Part shown: positions 34,529 through 42,589 of the stretch, piece by piece
How the letters are laid out: every line of letters begins with the position of its first letter
Numbering within the stretch: the first letter of the stretch is position 1
Source of the DNA: Saprospiraceae bacterium
Lineage (GTDB): Bacteria > Bacteroidota > Bacteroidia > Chitinophagales > Saprospiraceae
Length of the DNA stretch: 64,000 nucleotides
Assembly: GCA_016722285.1 (NCBI GenBank)
Contig: JADKGI010000015.1
Coordinates: forward strand, 62,001 to 126,000
Reading direction: 5' to 3'
Program-made: the position numbers and the translations under genes
The notes under the pieces: model-generated
What the model saw: only the letters and a program-made list of their open reading frames with translations
Databases searched by the model: none
What the model was told of the DNA's origin: nothing

Positions 34529-35755
34529 CTACCAGTACGTTGTCGTTGTTCCTGCGGTATAGGTAGGTACTCCATCGGTCTTCGTAATACTCAAGTCTGA
34601 TACCGGAGCGGGGGTGTCTGTATCGGTAGCTGTATTGTTACCTGGAGTAGGATCGGTCGTGCCCAATGGCACTGCAATTACTGCAGTATTCGAAAGGTTG
34701 CCTGTCACTCCTGATGGTATATTTAACGTAATCGTATAGGTGGCCACTCCACCAACCGGTATATTGATCGTTTGACTTATATTGCCGGAACCACTACCTG
34801 TTCCACTCGCACCTCCACTAAATATAGCATTCCATCCTGTGATACTGGTGCCCGCTGGTGCATTGTCTGTAACTGTTGCGCCAACAACATCACTTGGACC
34901 GGCATTGGTCGCTGCTACTGTATACGTTGTCGTTGTTCCTGCGGTATAGGTAGGTACTCCATCGGTCTTCGTAATACTCAAGTCTGATACCGGAGCTGGG
35001 GTGTCTGTATCGGTAGCTGTATTGTTACCTGGAGTAGGATCGGTCGTGCCCAATGGCACTGCAATTACTGCAGTATTCGAAAGGTTGCCTGTCACTCCTG
35101 ATGGTATATTTAACGTAATCGTATAGGTGGCTACTCCGCCAACCGGTATATTGATCGTTTGACTTATATTGCCGGAACCACTACCTGTTCCACTCGCACC
35201 TCCACTAAATATAGCATTCCATCCTGTGATACTTGTTCCCAAAGGTGCATTGTCTGTAACTGTTGCGCCAACAACATCACTTGGACCGGCATTGGTCGCT
35301 ACTACTGTATACGTTGTCGTTGTTCCTGCGGTATAGGTAGGTACTCCATCGGTCTTCGTAATACTCAAGTCTGATACCGGAGCGGGGGTGTCCGTATCGG
35401 TAGCTGTATTGTTACCTGGAGTAGGATCGGTCGTGCCCAATGGCACTGCAATTACTGCAGTATTCGAAAGGTTGCCTGTCACTCCTGATGGTATATTTAA
35501 CGTAATCGTATAGGTGGCCAATCCACCAACCGGTATATTGATCGTTTGACTTATATTGCCGGAACCACTACCTGTTCCACTCGCACCTCCACTAAATATA
35601 GCATTCCATCCTGTGATACTTGTTCCCAAAGGTGCATTGTCTGTAACTGTTGCGCCAACAACATCACTTGGACCGGCATTGGTCGCTACTACTGTACTCG
35701 TTGTCGTTGTTCCTGCGGTATAGGTAGGTACTCCATCGGTCTTCGTAATACTCAA
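34529..35755 (-). CDS. Gene C fragment: three 387-nt repeat units
   Basis: 408 residues, three DUF11 units in a clean frame (SITKTDGVPTYTAGTTT each time). Units vary between NAPLGTS and NAPAGTS and between TVVATNAG and TVAATNAG. It ends at TTTTYW because of a one-base loss near 34,535. Confidence 0.7.
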   Translation of the reverse strand: MSITKTDGVPTYTAGTTTTSTVVATNAGPSDVVGATVTDNAPLGTSITGWNAIFSGGASGTGSGSGNISQTINIPVGGLATYTITLNIPSGVTGNLSNTAVIAVPLGTTDPTPGNNTATDTDTPAPVSDLSITKTDGVPTYTAGTTTTYTVVATNAGPSDVVGATVTDNAPLGTSITGWNAIFSGGASGTGSGSGNISQTINIPVGGVATYTITLNIPSGVTGNLSNTAVIAVPLGTTDPTPGNNTATDTDTPAPVSDLSITKTDGVPTYTAGTTTTYTVAATNAGPSDVVGATVTDNAPAGTSITGWNAIFSGGASGTGSGSGNISQTINIPVGGVATYTITLNIPSGVTGNLSNTAVIAVPLGTTDPTPGNNTATDTDTPAPVSDLSITKTDGVPTYTAGTTTTYW

Positions 35756-36066
35756 GTCTGATACCGGAGCGGGGTGTCCGTATCGGTAGCTGTATTGTTA
35801 CCTGGAGTAGGATCGGTCGTGCCCAATGGCACTGCAATTACTGCAGTATTCGAAAGGTTGCCTGTCACTCCTGATGGTATATTTAACGTAATCGTATAGG
35901 TGGCCAATCCACCAACCGGTATATTGATCGTTTGACTTATATTGCCGGAACCACTACCTGTTCCACTCGCACCTCCACTAAATATAGCATTCCATCCTGT
36001 GATACTTGTTCCCAAAGGTGCATTGTCTGTAACTGTTGCGCCAACAACATCACTTGGGACCGGCAT
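35752..36066 (-). CDS. Gene C fragment: one 387-nt repeat unit
   Basis: 104 residues of one DUF11 unit between the breaks at about 36,057 (extra G) and 35,771 (G4 for G5). The same two error types flank the unit at 34,205-34,519. Confidence 0.5.
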   Translation of the reverse strand: MPVPSDVVGATVTDNAPLGTSITGWNAIFSGGASGTGSGSGNISQTINIPVGGLATYTITLNIPSGVTGNLSNTAVIAVPLGTTDPTPGNNTATDTDTPLRYQT

Positions 36067-36075
36067 TGGTCGCTA

Positions 36076-39000
36076 CTACTGGGAGTACGTTGTCGTTGTT
36101 CCTGCGGTATAGGTAGGTACTCCATCGGTCTTCGTAATACTCAAGTCTGATACCGGAGCGGGGGTGTCCGTATCGGTAGCTGTATTGTTACCTGGAGTAG
36201 GATCGGTCGTGCCCAATGGCACTGCAATTACTGCAGTATTTGAAAGGTTGCCTGTCACTCCTGATGGTATATTTAACGTAATCGTATAGGTGGCCACTCC
36301 GCCAACTGGTATATTGATTGTTTGACTTATATTGCCAGAACCAATACCCGTTCCACTCGCACCTCCACTAAATATGGCATTCCATCCTGTGATACTGGTG
36401 CCCAAAGGTGCATTGTCTGTAACAGTTGCGCCTACAACATCACTTGGACCTGCATTAGTCGCTACTACTGTATACGTTGTCGTTGTTCCTGCAGTATACG
36501 TTGCTACTCCATCGGTCTTCGTAATACTCAAGTCTGATACCGGTGCAGGGGTGTCTGTATCGGTAGCTGTATTGTTACTCAAATTCAAATCCGGTGCATT
36601 TGATGGTGATGTTACTGTAGCAGTGTTAACTACATTTCCCATATGATTTGGTGGAATGGTTACAGTAACCGTGTAAGTCACGGTACCATTTACGGGTAAA
36701 TTGACAAGAGTATTAATATTTCCTGACCCACTAAATGAACCTGTTGCCCCGCCACTAAAAACTGCAGTCCATGTGCTTATCATAGTTCCAGCAGGTGCAT
36801 TATCAGTAACTGTAGTACCAAATGCATCAATGGGGCCAGCATTACTTACTACTACCGTATATATATTAGGTACACCTGGAGCATATGTTAATTTGCCATC
36901 AGTTTTCGTGATACTGAGATCAGCATTGCAATTAGCAGATTCTACTACTGTAAAATTGAGCTCGAACTCTAGACAATTTGAATCATGCGCTTTCACAACA
37001 TAAATGCCAGGATTGGATGCATCAAAAGTTGATGAAGCATTCATTGTTGATATGATGTGCGACTCTTGGGTGGTTTTATTCAATACTAATATAGTGTATG
37101 GCGCCAAACCATTTAAAGCGACAATAGCTATGGTTTCTGTGGTATTATCAGGACATACATTGGTAGGGTATGTCACATTCATATCCAATGGCAATGGTGT
37201 CTTCGGTAATGTATATCCTGCATCTATATTGGGTGATCCAGCCGGACCGCCATTTTGTCCCCAAACTACCGCCAATTCACATCCAAAAGGGCCTGTATTA
37301 TTAGGTCCAGTACGCGTCCAAATCTTAGCTCCATTTAGAGATCCATTGGTACCGCCTATGGTAATAGTTTGGTATTTATTGACCAAAATACCTTGGTTAC
37401 TTGTAGTCTCATCATATGTCACACCTCCTATGGTTATCGCAGCATCCAGAGCGTCGACATCATCATTGAAAGATACTTTATCGGGTGTACTATCTCCATT
37501 TAAATCCACATAGATATATGTATTGCATTTTGGTGTAATAAGAGCTTGGGAATAATTCATGGATCCGTATAGACCATTTGTAGGATCTGAACCTTCCGCA
37601 AAACTCAATAATGCTACTGGCGACATGTTATCTTCAGGTACGAGTCGGAAGCCCCAATCAGAAGTTACAGCATTGTAATCAACTGCAGCTAGTGCCGAAA
37701 ATGGTACGGTGGAAGAGTATTCATATGCCACTCCAATGTTGTTGGCATCGTCAAATACAGTACTCTTTGCTGGTACGTTTATATTTGTAGATGTTGGTCC
37801 AGGATTTGTGGTCCTTGTAACAGTGATAGCAGAGTTGGTAGGATTGTACAAATATACTCTCACAGTTTCATTGGGAACACCAGGCATAAAGTATCTGGCA
37901 GAAAACATATCATCTGGCACCAAAGCATACGTTCTACCTGCATAACTTGAGTTATGATCTCTAGACATCAACATGACTTGGACTGGGTTTGATGCCATAA
38001 TAGTAGCTCCTTGTAGAATTGGTTGTTGGGATGATGTCCATGAGTCCACATAATATGTCTCACCTTCATTCAGTGTCATACTAATGTCGTTTACCCCATC
38101 AGCATCCCTATCAATATTTACAACAGTGTTATTATCTTTGGCAATAATCGAAAGACTGGACAACTGAAACATTTCTCCAGCATTGGTAGTATTTGTACCA
38201 ACTGGCAGTACGTAACTTGTACCCCAATCTCTGGTAGGCGGTACGGCTGATGACGATGTACTCACAGTACTGACAGTCCCCCAGGCAAATTTAGCCATGG
38301 ATGCTTCACCTGCTACGTGGACTTTATCTCGTCCATCATAGTCAATAACTGATTGCAAAGTATTGTCAGCACCTGCACCATTAGGGTCATATGTAGTGGT
38401 ATTATCATGCCCTGATATAAGATTATTAGTGAGTATCACAGTTTTACCCGCAGGGATCATATCATTGGGAAAACCAGGAGCAACACCATTGGTCAGGTCT
38501 CCGTCTCCCCATATCTGTGTAGTGGATTGCATTGGAAAAGTAATATCTGCTTCATACCCATCTTCCCAATGATCATAAGTGATAAATCCCTCACCTGATA
38601 AGGCAATACCAATATATACTGTCGTTGGGTCATCGTTTCCTGTATTAATATCTTCCAGAAAATCCCTCGCTTCATTTTCTGGCATAGGAACATAAAATGT
38701 AGTTGTCTTACAATTAAAAATCGTCCTGAATGTAACACTAGTGGTCGTGCAGTTATTATCACCTTGCGTATTTATGTTTCCATCCGGTCCCGGATCACAA
38801 AGTTGATAAGTCCAAAAATCTAATCCTTCATACCCAAAATTAGGTGAATAAGTATACATTCCAGTTGCAGGATTAAAATTTAAAGTACCGTTTGGTGTAT
38901 TGGACAATTGTGTAAGAGAAAATACACTTCCGTTTATCCTGTCGTTTCCTGTTATATTTCCTGTAGCTGTTCCTGGTGATAATACGACGATTTCATCTTT

Positions 39001-39951
39001 AACAGCTACGCTCGAAGAACAGTAATGTGTATAGGAAATACCATCCACAAAGAGATTAATTGAGCCTGTTCTAGTGATTCTGATAAACCTAGCTCCAGCT
39101 GGTGGCAGAACAAAATTAGTATAGGATGAGTTACCTGAACTTAAAGATAACGTCCCCAAATTAATATAACCGGCAGATCCGCCATTTATAGAATACTGAA
39201 CATTTGCAGTAGCTGTACCAGCTCCATTTACAGAAGCAGCTATCGTAATTGTTGCACCACCTGCTGCCCATCGTCCCAAATCCAAAACCAAAGGAGTAGC
39301 ATCATTTAGGGATGCAGAATTTGAAGTGCTTAATGCTGTGCCTGAGGCGAGAATCGTTCCTTGTGCATTTGCCGGATTGGATGTACCACCTGTAGCCAAC
39401 AATGCAAAGTTTTGGATTTGGCTGGCCCCATCAACATAAATATTTGTAGCCGACGTTCTGGTTATTCTAATATAACGAAGCCCTCCTGCTGGGGCGACAT
39501 AATTGGTATATGTGGAGTTAGCAGAAGTTAAGGAAAGTGCTGTTCCAAAATTTGTATAAGATATACCATCTGTGGAATATGCTACTGTAGCTGTAGCGGT
39601 ACCTGATGCCCCTATACGGGATGCAGCAACAATTATAGGAGTTGAAGAAGCTACCTGCCATTCAAAATCAATAATTAATGGAGTTGCATCGGTAAGTGAT
39701 GCAGAATTTATGGTACTCAGCGCAGTACCTGAAGCCAATATCATACCTACAGCATTGGTGGGATTTGCACTACCACCAGTTGCTGAAACACCATACCCAG
39801 TAGTACTTGGAGCATTTCCTACAGTACACATTTGAGCACCAATTTTTGTATAACACGATATTATCAAAAATATCAGTAGAAAAAACTTACTCTTGCTCAT
39901 GAGATTTACATTAAAATTTGATTTATTCATTGTTTGTATTGCAGTTTTCAT
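36076..39951 (-). CDS. Gene C, N-terminal fragment: signal peptide, beta domains, IgGFc-binding-like region, first DUF11 repeats
   Basis: 1,291 residues. The signal core is FFLLIFLIISCYTKIGAQ; the most natural start is the ATG giving MSKSKF, and the upstream ATGs add a long N-region. Two homologous beta domains (ATGGSANPTNA and ATGGTSNPANA, each with YIRITRT or FIRITRT) are followed by a cadherin-like domain with TGNDRINGS. A ~450-residue region then resembles the N-terminal domain of IgGFc-binding proteins (YVPMPENEA, HDNTTTYDPNGAGADNT, MLMSRDHNSSYAGRTYALVP). The diverged and the first standard DUF11 units close it. The N-terminal domains are the likely ligand-binding tip of a long repeat stalk. 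Confidence 0.82.
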   Translation of the reverse strand: MKTAIQTMNKSNFNVNLMSKSKFFLLIFLIISCYTKIGAQMCTVGNAPSTTGYGVSATGGSANPTNAVGMILASGTALSTINSASLTDATPLIIDFEWQVASSTPIIVAASRIGASGTATATVAYSTDGISYTNFGTALSLTSANSTYTNYVAPAGGLRYIRITRTSATNIYVDGASQIQNFALLATGGTSNPANAQGTILASGTALSTSNSASLNDATPLVLDLGRWAAGGATITIAASVNGAGTATANVQYSINGGSAGYINLGTLSLSSGNSSYTNFVLPPAGARFIRITRTGSINLFVDGISYTHYCSSSVAVKDEIVVLSPGTATGNITGNDRINGSVFSLTQLSNTPNGTLNFNPATGMYTYSPNFGYEGLDFWTYQLCDPGPDGNINTQGDNNCTTTSVTFRTIFNCKTTTFYVPMPENEARDFLEDINTGNDDPTTVYIGIALSGEGFITYDHWEDGYEADITFPMQSTTQIWGDGDLTNGVAPGFPNDMIPAGKTVILTNNLISGHDNTTTYDPNGAGADNTLQSVIDYDGRDKVHVAGEASMAKFAWGTVSTVSTSSSAVPPTRDWGTSYVLPVGTNTTNAGEMFQLSSLSIIAKDNNTVVNIDRDADGVNDISMTLNEGETYYVDSWTSSQQPILQGATIMASNPVQVMLMSRDHNSSYAGRTYALVPDDMFSARYFMPGVPNETVRVYLYNPTNSAITVTRTTNPGPTSTNINVPAKSTVFDDANNIGVAYEYSSTVPFSALAAVDYNAVTSDWGFRLVPEDNMSPVALLSFAEGSDPTNGLYGSMNYSQALITPKCNTYIYVDLNGDSTPDKVSFNDDVDALDAAITIGGVTYDETTSNQGILVNKYQTITIGGTNGSLNGAKIWTRTGPNNTGPFGCELAVVWGQNGGPAGSPNIDAGYTLPKTPLPLDMNVTYPTNVCPDNTTETIAIVALNGLAPYTILVLNKTTQESHIISTMNASSTFDASNPGIYVVKAHDSNCLEFELNFTVVESANCNADLSITKTDGKLTYAPGVPNIYTVVVSNAGPIDAFGTTVTDNAPAGTMISTWTAVFSGGATGSFSGSGNINTLVNLPVNGTVTYTVTVTIPPNHMGNVVNTATVTSPSNAPDLNLSNNTATDTDTPAPVSDLSITKTDGVATYTAGTTTTYTVVATNAGPSDVVGATVTDNAPLGTSITGWNAIFSGGASGTGIGSGNISQTINIPVGGVATYTITLNIPSGVTGNLSNTAVIAVPLGTTDPTPGNNTATDTDTPAPVSDLSITKTDGVPTYTAGTTTTYSQ

Positions 39952-40222
39952 AGGATTTGATTCTTAGATATAATATAAAATGCCAAATTTTGAGGACGGC
40001 TTTTTATCAACTGAAGTAAACATCCCGGCAATAATGAGAAAAATTCAGATATAAAAAGTGGTGTTAGCCTTTGAATAAAAGGTTCTAAAACCCTAACATA
40101 AAAATAAAAAAATTAATATATAAACACTTCATTTAAGATATTTTACAAAATATACTTCAGAATCAAGGTGACTTCTATTATCTTAAAATATGCTAAAAGC
40201 CTATTAGTACAGGTATTGAGGG

Positions 40223-40230
40223 CAAATATA
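40223..40230 (-). promoter_or_regulatory. -7 element upstream of giant gene C
   Basis: TATATTTG on the minus strand inside GGCAAATATA (plus strand), the same ten bases as upstream of gene A. It implies a 5' UTR of about 270 bases. No -33 match at the usual spacing. Confidence 0.4.
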
Positions 40231-40327
40231 TTATTATAAATTTATATATAAAAATATAATAATATATATTTTCAAATTAATTTTTTTGCTGCTCACTTTT
40301 TATAGATTTTGATATTACGTATGAAGT

Positions 40328-40528
40328 GATCCTTGCTGTCTTCGTGACTTGGCGGCAGGTAATTTTTTCTATAGCCACTAAGACCCTAAGTCTCAAGGGT
40401 GCACTAAGATTTTTCTACTACAATTTCCAGCTTAGACATTAAATTGATCTTTGTGATTCTTACCGTCTTTGTGACTTCGTGGCAGGTATTTCTCTGTTGA
40501 CCACTAAGTTTCAAAGGTGCAATAAGAA
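40328..40528. repeat. Two decayed copies of a dispersed intergenic repeat
   Basis: Both copies have the order ...TCTT(C/T)GTGACTT..GGCAGGTA...CCACTAAG...TC(A)AAGG(G)TGCA.TAAG. They are at 40,328-40,409 and 40,446-40,528. An inverted relative lies at 58,763-58,863. Each arm pair (GTGACTTnGTGGC and GCCACTAAG) is partly complementary, so copies could fold. Confidence 0.6.
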
Positions 40529-40564
40529 TACTTCATAAAAAGATCCACAAAATATAAAGTGGCT

Positions 40565-40588
40565 GCAATCGGTTTCGCAACCGATTGC
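40565..40588. other. Perfect 10-bp palindromic hairpin
   Basis: GCAATCGGTT - TCGC - AACCGATTGC, followed on the plus strand by TGTTTTAT. It looks like a terminator but lies between two divergent genes and so has no transcript to end; its function is unknown. Confidence 0.55.
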
Positions 40589-40804
40589 TGTTTTATATAA
40601 TATTTTGAATATGCCTTATTTATAAGAATTATAATCTATATCTTATTCTAATTAAATAATAATATTTTACAGTTTACAATCATATCATCATGGCGATTAG
40701 CAGACTTATTATCAAGAATAAACCTTTAGATTAAGAGGTACATTTATGGATAAAAAACAAAATTTATAAAATCAAGATTGTAACAAATATTCTATCTTTA
40801 CCAC

Positions 40805-42589
40805 ATGAATCCAATGAAAGAACAATACATGCAAACCTGGCAGAATGCCTACAATGCACTTAATGAAAACCAGAGGAGAGCCGTTGATACCATCGAAGGG
40901 CCAGTCATGACCATTGCCGGACCCGGTACAGGCAAGACGCAGTTGCTCGCTGTTCGTATAGGCAATATACTTTTGAAAACAGATGTTTTTCCCCACAACA
41001 TACTTTGCCTTACATACACTGAAGCCGGGGTGATAGCCATGAGACAAAGGCTCAATTCATTTATCGGCCCTGATGCTTATAATGTAAACATACACACCTT
41101 TCATGCTTTTTGCAATAATGTCATTAAAGAAAATATACAGCACTTCGGTCATTTCAGAGACCTGCAAATGATTTCGGATATCGAAGAAATCGAAGTATTC
41201 AGGGCAGTAATTGACAAATTTGATGATGATCATCAACTCAAAAGATTTAAAGGAGATATTTACTTTGAAACTAAGAGATTAAAGTCTCTTTTCAGTATGA
41301 TGAAGCAGGAAAAATGGGACGCATCTGCCATCAGAGCTGCTTATGAAGTACACAAAACGCATATCACTGATCCGACAGTAGAAGGGTCTGATTATGTTTA
41401 TAAAACCAAAAGATTTGACAAAAATACCAATACCCAATATCAAAAGGGAGATATCAATCCCAGACTAATCAAGGATGAACTGAAAAGATATGAGGATGTA
41501 CTGGCTGCATCTCAGGAGCTTGATGCCTATAATACCGAAATGGCCCGAAGGGAGCGGTTTGACTATCAGGACATGATTCTTTGGGTAATAGAAAAATTCA
41601 AAACCATCCCCGATCTTCTGTCAAAATATCAGGAACGTTTTCAATACATCCTGGTAGATGAATATCAGGATACCAACGGAGCACAGAATGAACTGATATT
41701 TTTGCTGGCAGATTATTGGGACCAACCAAATCTTTTTATAGTTGGAGATGATGACCAGAGTATATTCAGGTTTCAGGGTGCTAACATGAACAGCATCATA
41801 GATTTCAAAGATAAATTTGCTCCCCAGGAAATTGTCCTGTCAGGCAACTATCGGTCAAGTCAAAACATCCTCGACAGAGCCAGAAAACTTATAGAATATA
41901 ATGAAGACCGATTAGTCAGGAGATATCCTTATCTGACCAAAGACCTGACTGAAAAGCGATTGAACGGTTTATCACCGGCTCCAGTGCCTGAAATCATTGC
42001 CTATAAAAATGAAACCCAGGAAGAGGCAGGTATCATAAGCAAAATATTAGAGCTTCAGGATCGTGGCACACCACTCAACAAAATAGCAGTCATATATTCC
42101 AAGCATAAATTTGGGGATAATCTGATCAAATACTTTTCACAAAAGAATATACCTGTCAACGTCAAAAAAAGAGTCAATGTACTTAATGAAAATGATGTAT
42201 TCAGACTAACCAATATTCTTCGATATATAAATGGTGAATTCACAAAGCCCCACAGCAGTGAAGATTTGCTGTTTGAAATCATGCATTATGAATATTTTGG
42301 ACTGTCTGCACTTGATATTGCCTCTGTCAGTTTACTATGCAGGCGTAAGTCTGATGAGAAATCAGAAACTTTCCTAAAATGGCGCGAAGTAATTTCAAAT
42401 AAGGATCTACTTACAAGAGCCGGTGTCAAAAATATCAACGACGTAATCAGTTTTTCCGATATTATGGAAGCCTGGATTTCCGATATTTCCAATGTCACTA
42501 TCCAGACATTAATTGAAAAAATCCTGACTAAGGGTCACATACTTGAGTCGTGCTGCATGGACCTGATAAGGCCTGGAAACTCCAGTTGA
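40805..42589 (+). CDS. UvrD-type helicase-nuclease, N-terminal part (frameshifted)
   Basis: 594 residues with superfamily 1 helicase motifs: Q-motif LNENQRRAV (19-27), Walker A AGPGTGKTQ (38-46), Walker B/motif II VDEYQDTN and motif III DDQSIFRFQG. The last dozen residues (CCMDLIRPGNSS) are out of frame: one base is missing at about 42,548-42,550, and reading ESxVLHGPDK joins it to the next frame. Together the two parts give about 1,062 residues, a helicase with a C-terminal PD-(D/E)XK nuclease, of a kind common in Bacteroidota and used in end processing or recombination. The rest of the gene is intact, so a consensus error is as likely as a real mutation. Confidence 0.88.
   Translation: MNPMKEQYMQTWQNAYNALNENQRRAVDTIEGPVMTIAGPGTGKTQLLAVRIGNILLKTDVFPHNILCLTYTEAGVIAMRQRLNSFIGPDAYNVNIHTFHAFCNNVIKENIQHFGHFRDLQMISDIEEIEVFRAVIDKFDDDHQLKRFKGDIYFETKRLKSLFSMMKQEKWDASAIRAAYEVHKTHITDPTVEGSDYVYKTKRFDKNTNTQYQKGDINPRLIKDELKRYEDVLAASQELDAYNTEMARRERFDYQDMILWVIEKFKTIPDLLSKYQERFQYILVDEYQDTNGAQNELIFLLADYWDQPNLFIVGDDDQSIFRFQGANMNSIIDFKDKFAPQEIVLSGNYRSSQNILDRARKLIEYNEDRLVRRYPYLTKDLTEKRLNGLSPAPVPEIIAYKNETQEEAGIISKILELQDRGTPLNKIAVIYSKHKFGDNLIKYFSQKNIPVNVKKRVNVLNENDVFRLTNILRYINGEFTKPHSSEDLLFEIMHYEYFGLSALDIASVSLLCRRKSDEKSETFLKWREVISNKDLLTRAGVKNINDVISFSDIMEAWISDISNVTIQTLIEKILTKGHILESCCMDLIRPGNSS

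Larger units (their letters stand above)
33830..36540 (-). repeat. Seven near-identical 387-nt DUF11 coding repeats in gene C
   Basis: Equivalent points fall at 33,999, 34,385, 34,772, 35,159, 35,546, 35,932 and 36,322, spacing 386, 387, 387, 387, 386 and 390. Each unit encodes 129 residues starting SDLSITKTDGVPTYTAGTTT. An eighth, diverged unit lies at 36,540-36,930. Units are nearly identical in DNA. The 386 spacings reflect loss of one G from a G5 run (35,771 and 34,225); the 390 spacing reflects +1 and +2 insertions. Confidence 0.9.
24943..39951 (-). other. Giant gene C: ~5,000-codon T9SS-exported repeat protein (composite of eleven frames)
   Basis: 15 kb running right to left. Order: signal peptide; two tandem beta domains with YIRITRT; a cadherin-like domain; a large region resembling IgGFc-binding N-terminal domains (PVQVMLMSRDHNSSYAGRTY); a divergent and then seven near-identical 129-residue DUF11 repeats; a further DUF11 unit; more than four copies of a 360-residue DUF11-type super-repeat; three more diverged DUF11-like domains; SdrD-B-like domains; T9SS tail. 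Frame breaks lie near 36,083, 36,057, 35,771, 34,535, 34,509, 34,225, 32,442, 32,374, 31,138, 30,895, 30,560, 30,543, about 26,790 and about 26,300-26,480. Comparison of repeat copies shows each of the first twelve to be a 1-2 base indel. Confidence 0.65.
39952..40804. other. Divergent intergenic region between giant gene C and the helicase-nuclease gene
   Basis: 853 AT-rich bases. It contains the probable gene C promoter (40,223-40,230), two decayed copies of a dispersed CTTTGTGACTT/CCACTAAG repeat (40,328-40,409 and 40,446-40,528) and a perfect 10-bp hairpin (40,565-40,588). No ORF is supported. Confidence 0.65.

Noticed and set aside
28118..34600. Many plus-strand open frames opposite gene C
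   Set aside because: They recur with the 387- and 1,080-nt periods and mirror the minus-strand repeats; no independent support.
8900..36090. Programmed ribosomal frameshifting in the giant genes
   Set aside because: Breaks go in both directions, many are compensated nearby, sister copies of the same site lack them, and no slippery-site-plus-structure pattern recurs.
28593..36930. CRISPR array
   Set aside because: The repeats are 387-1,080 nt, contiguous and coding; no short repeats with unique spacers, and no cas genes.
6975..39951. Autotransporter or LPXTG-anchored adhesins
   Set aside because: No beta-barrel translocator and no LPXTG motif; the C-termini are T9SS type A tails.
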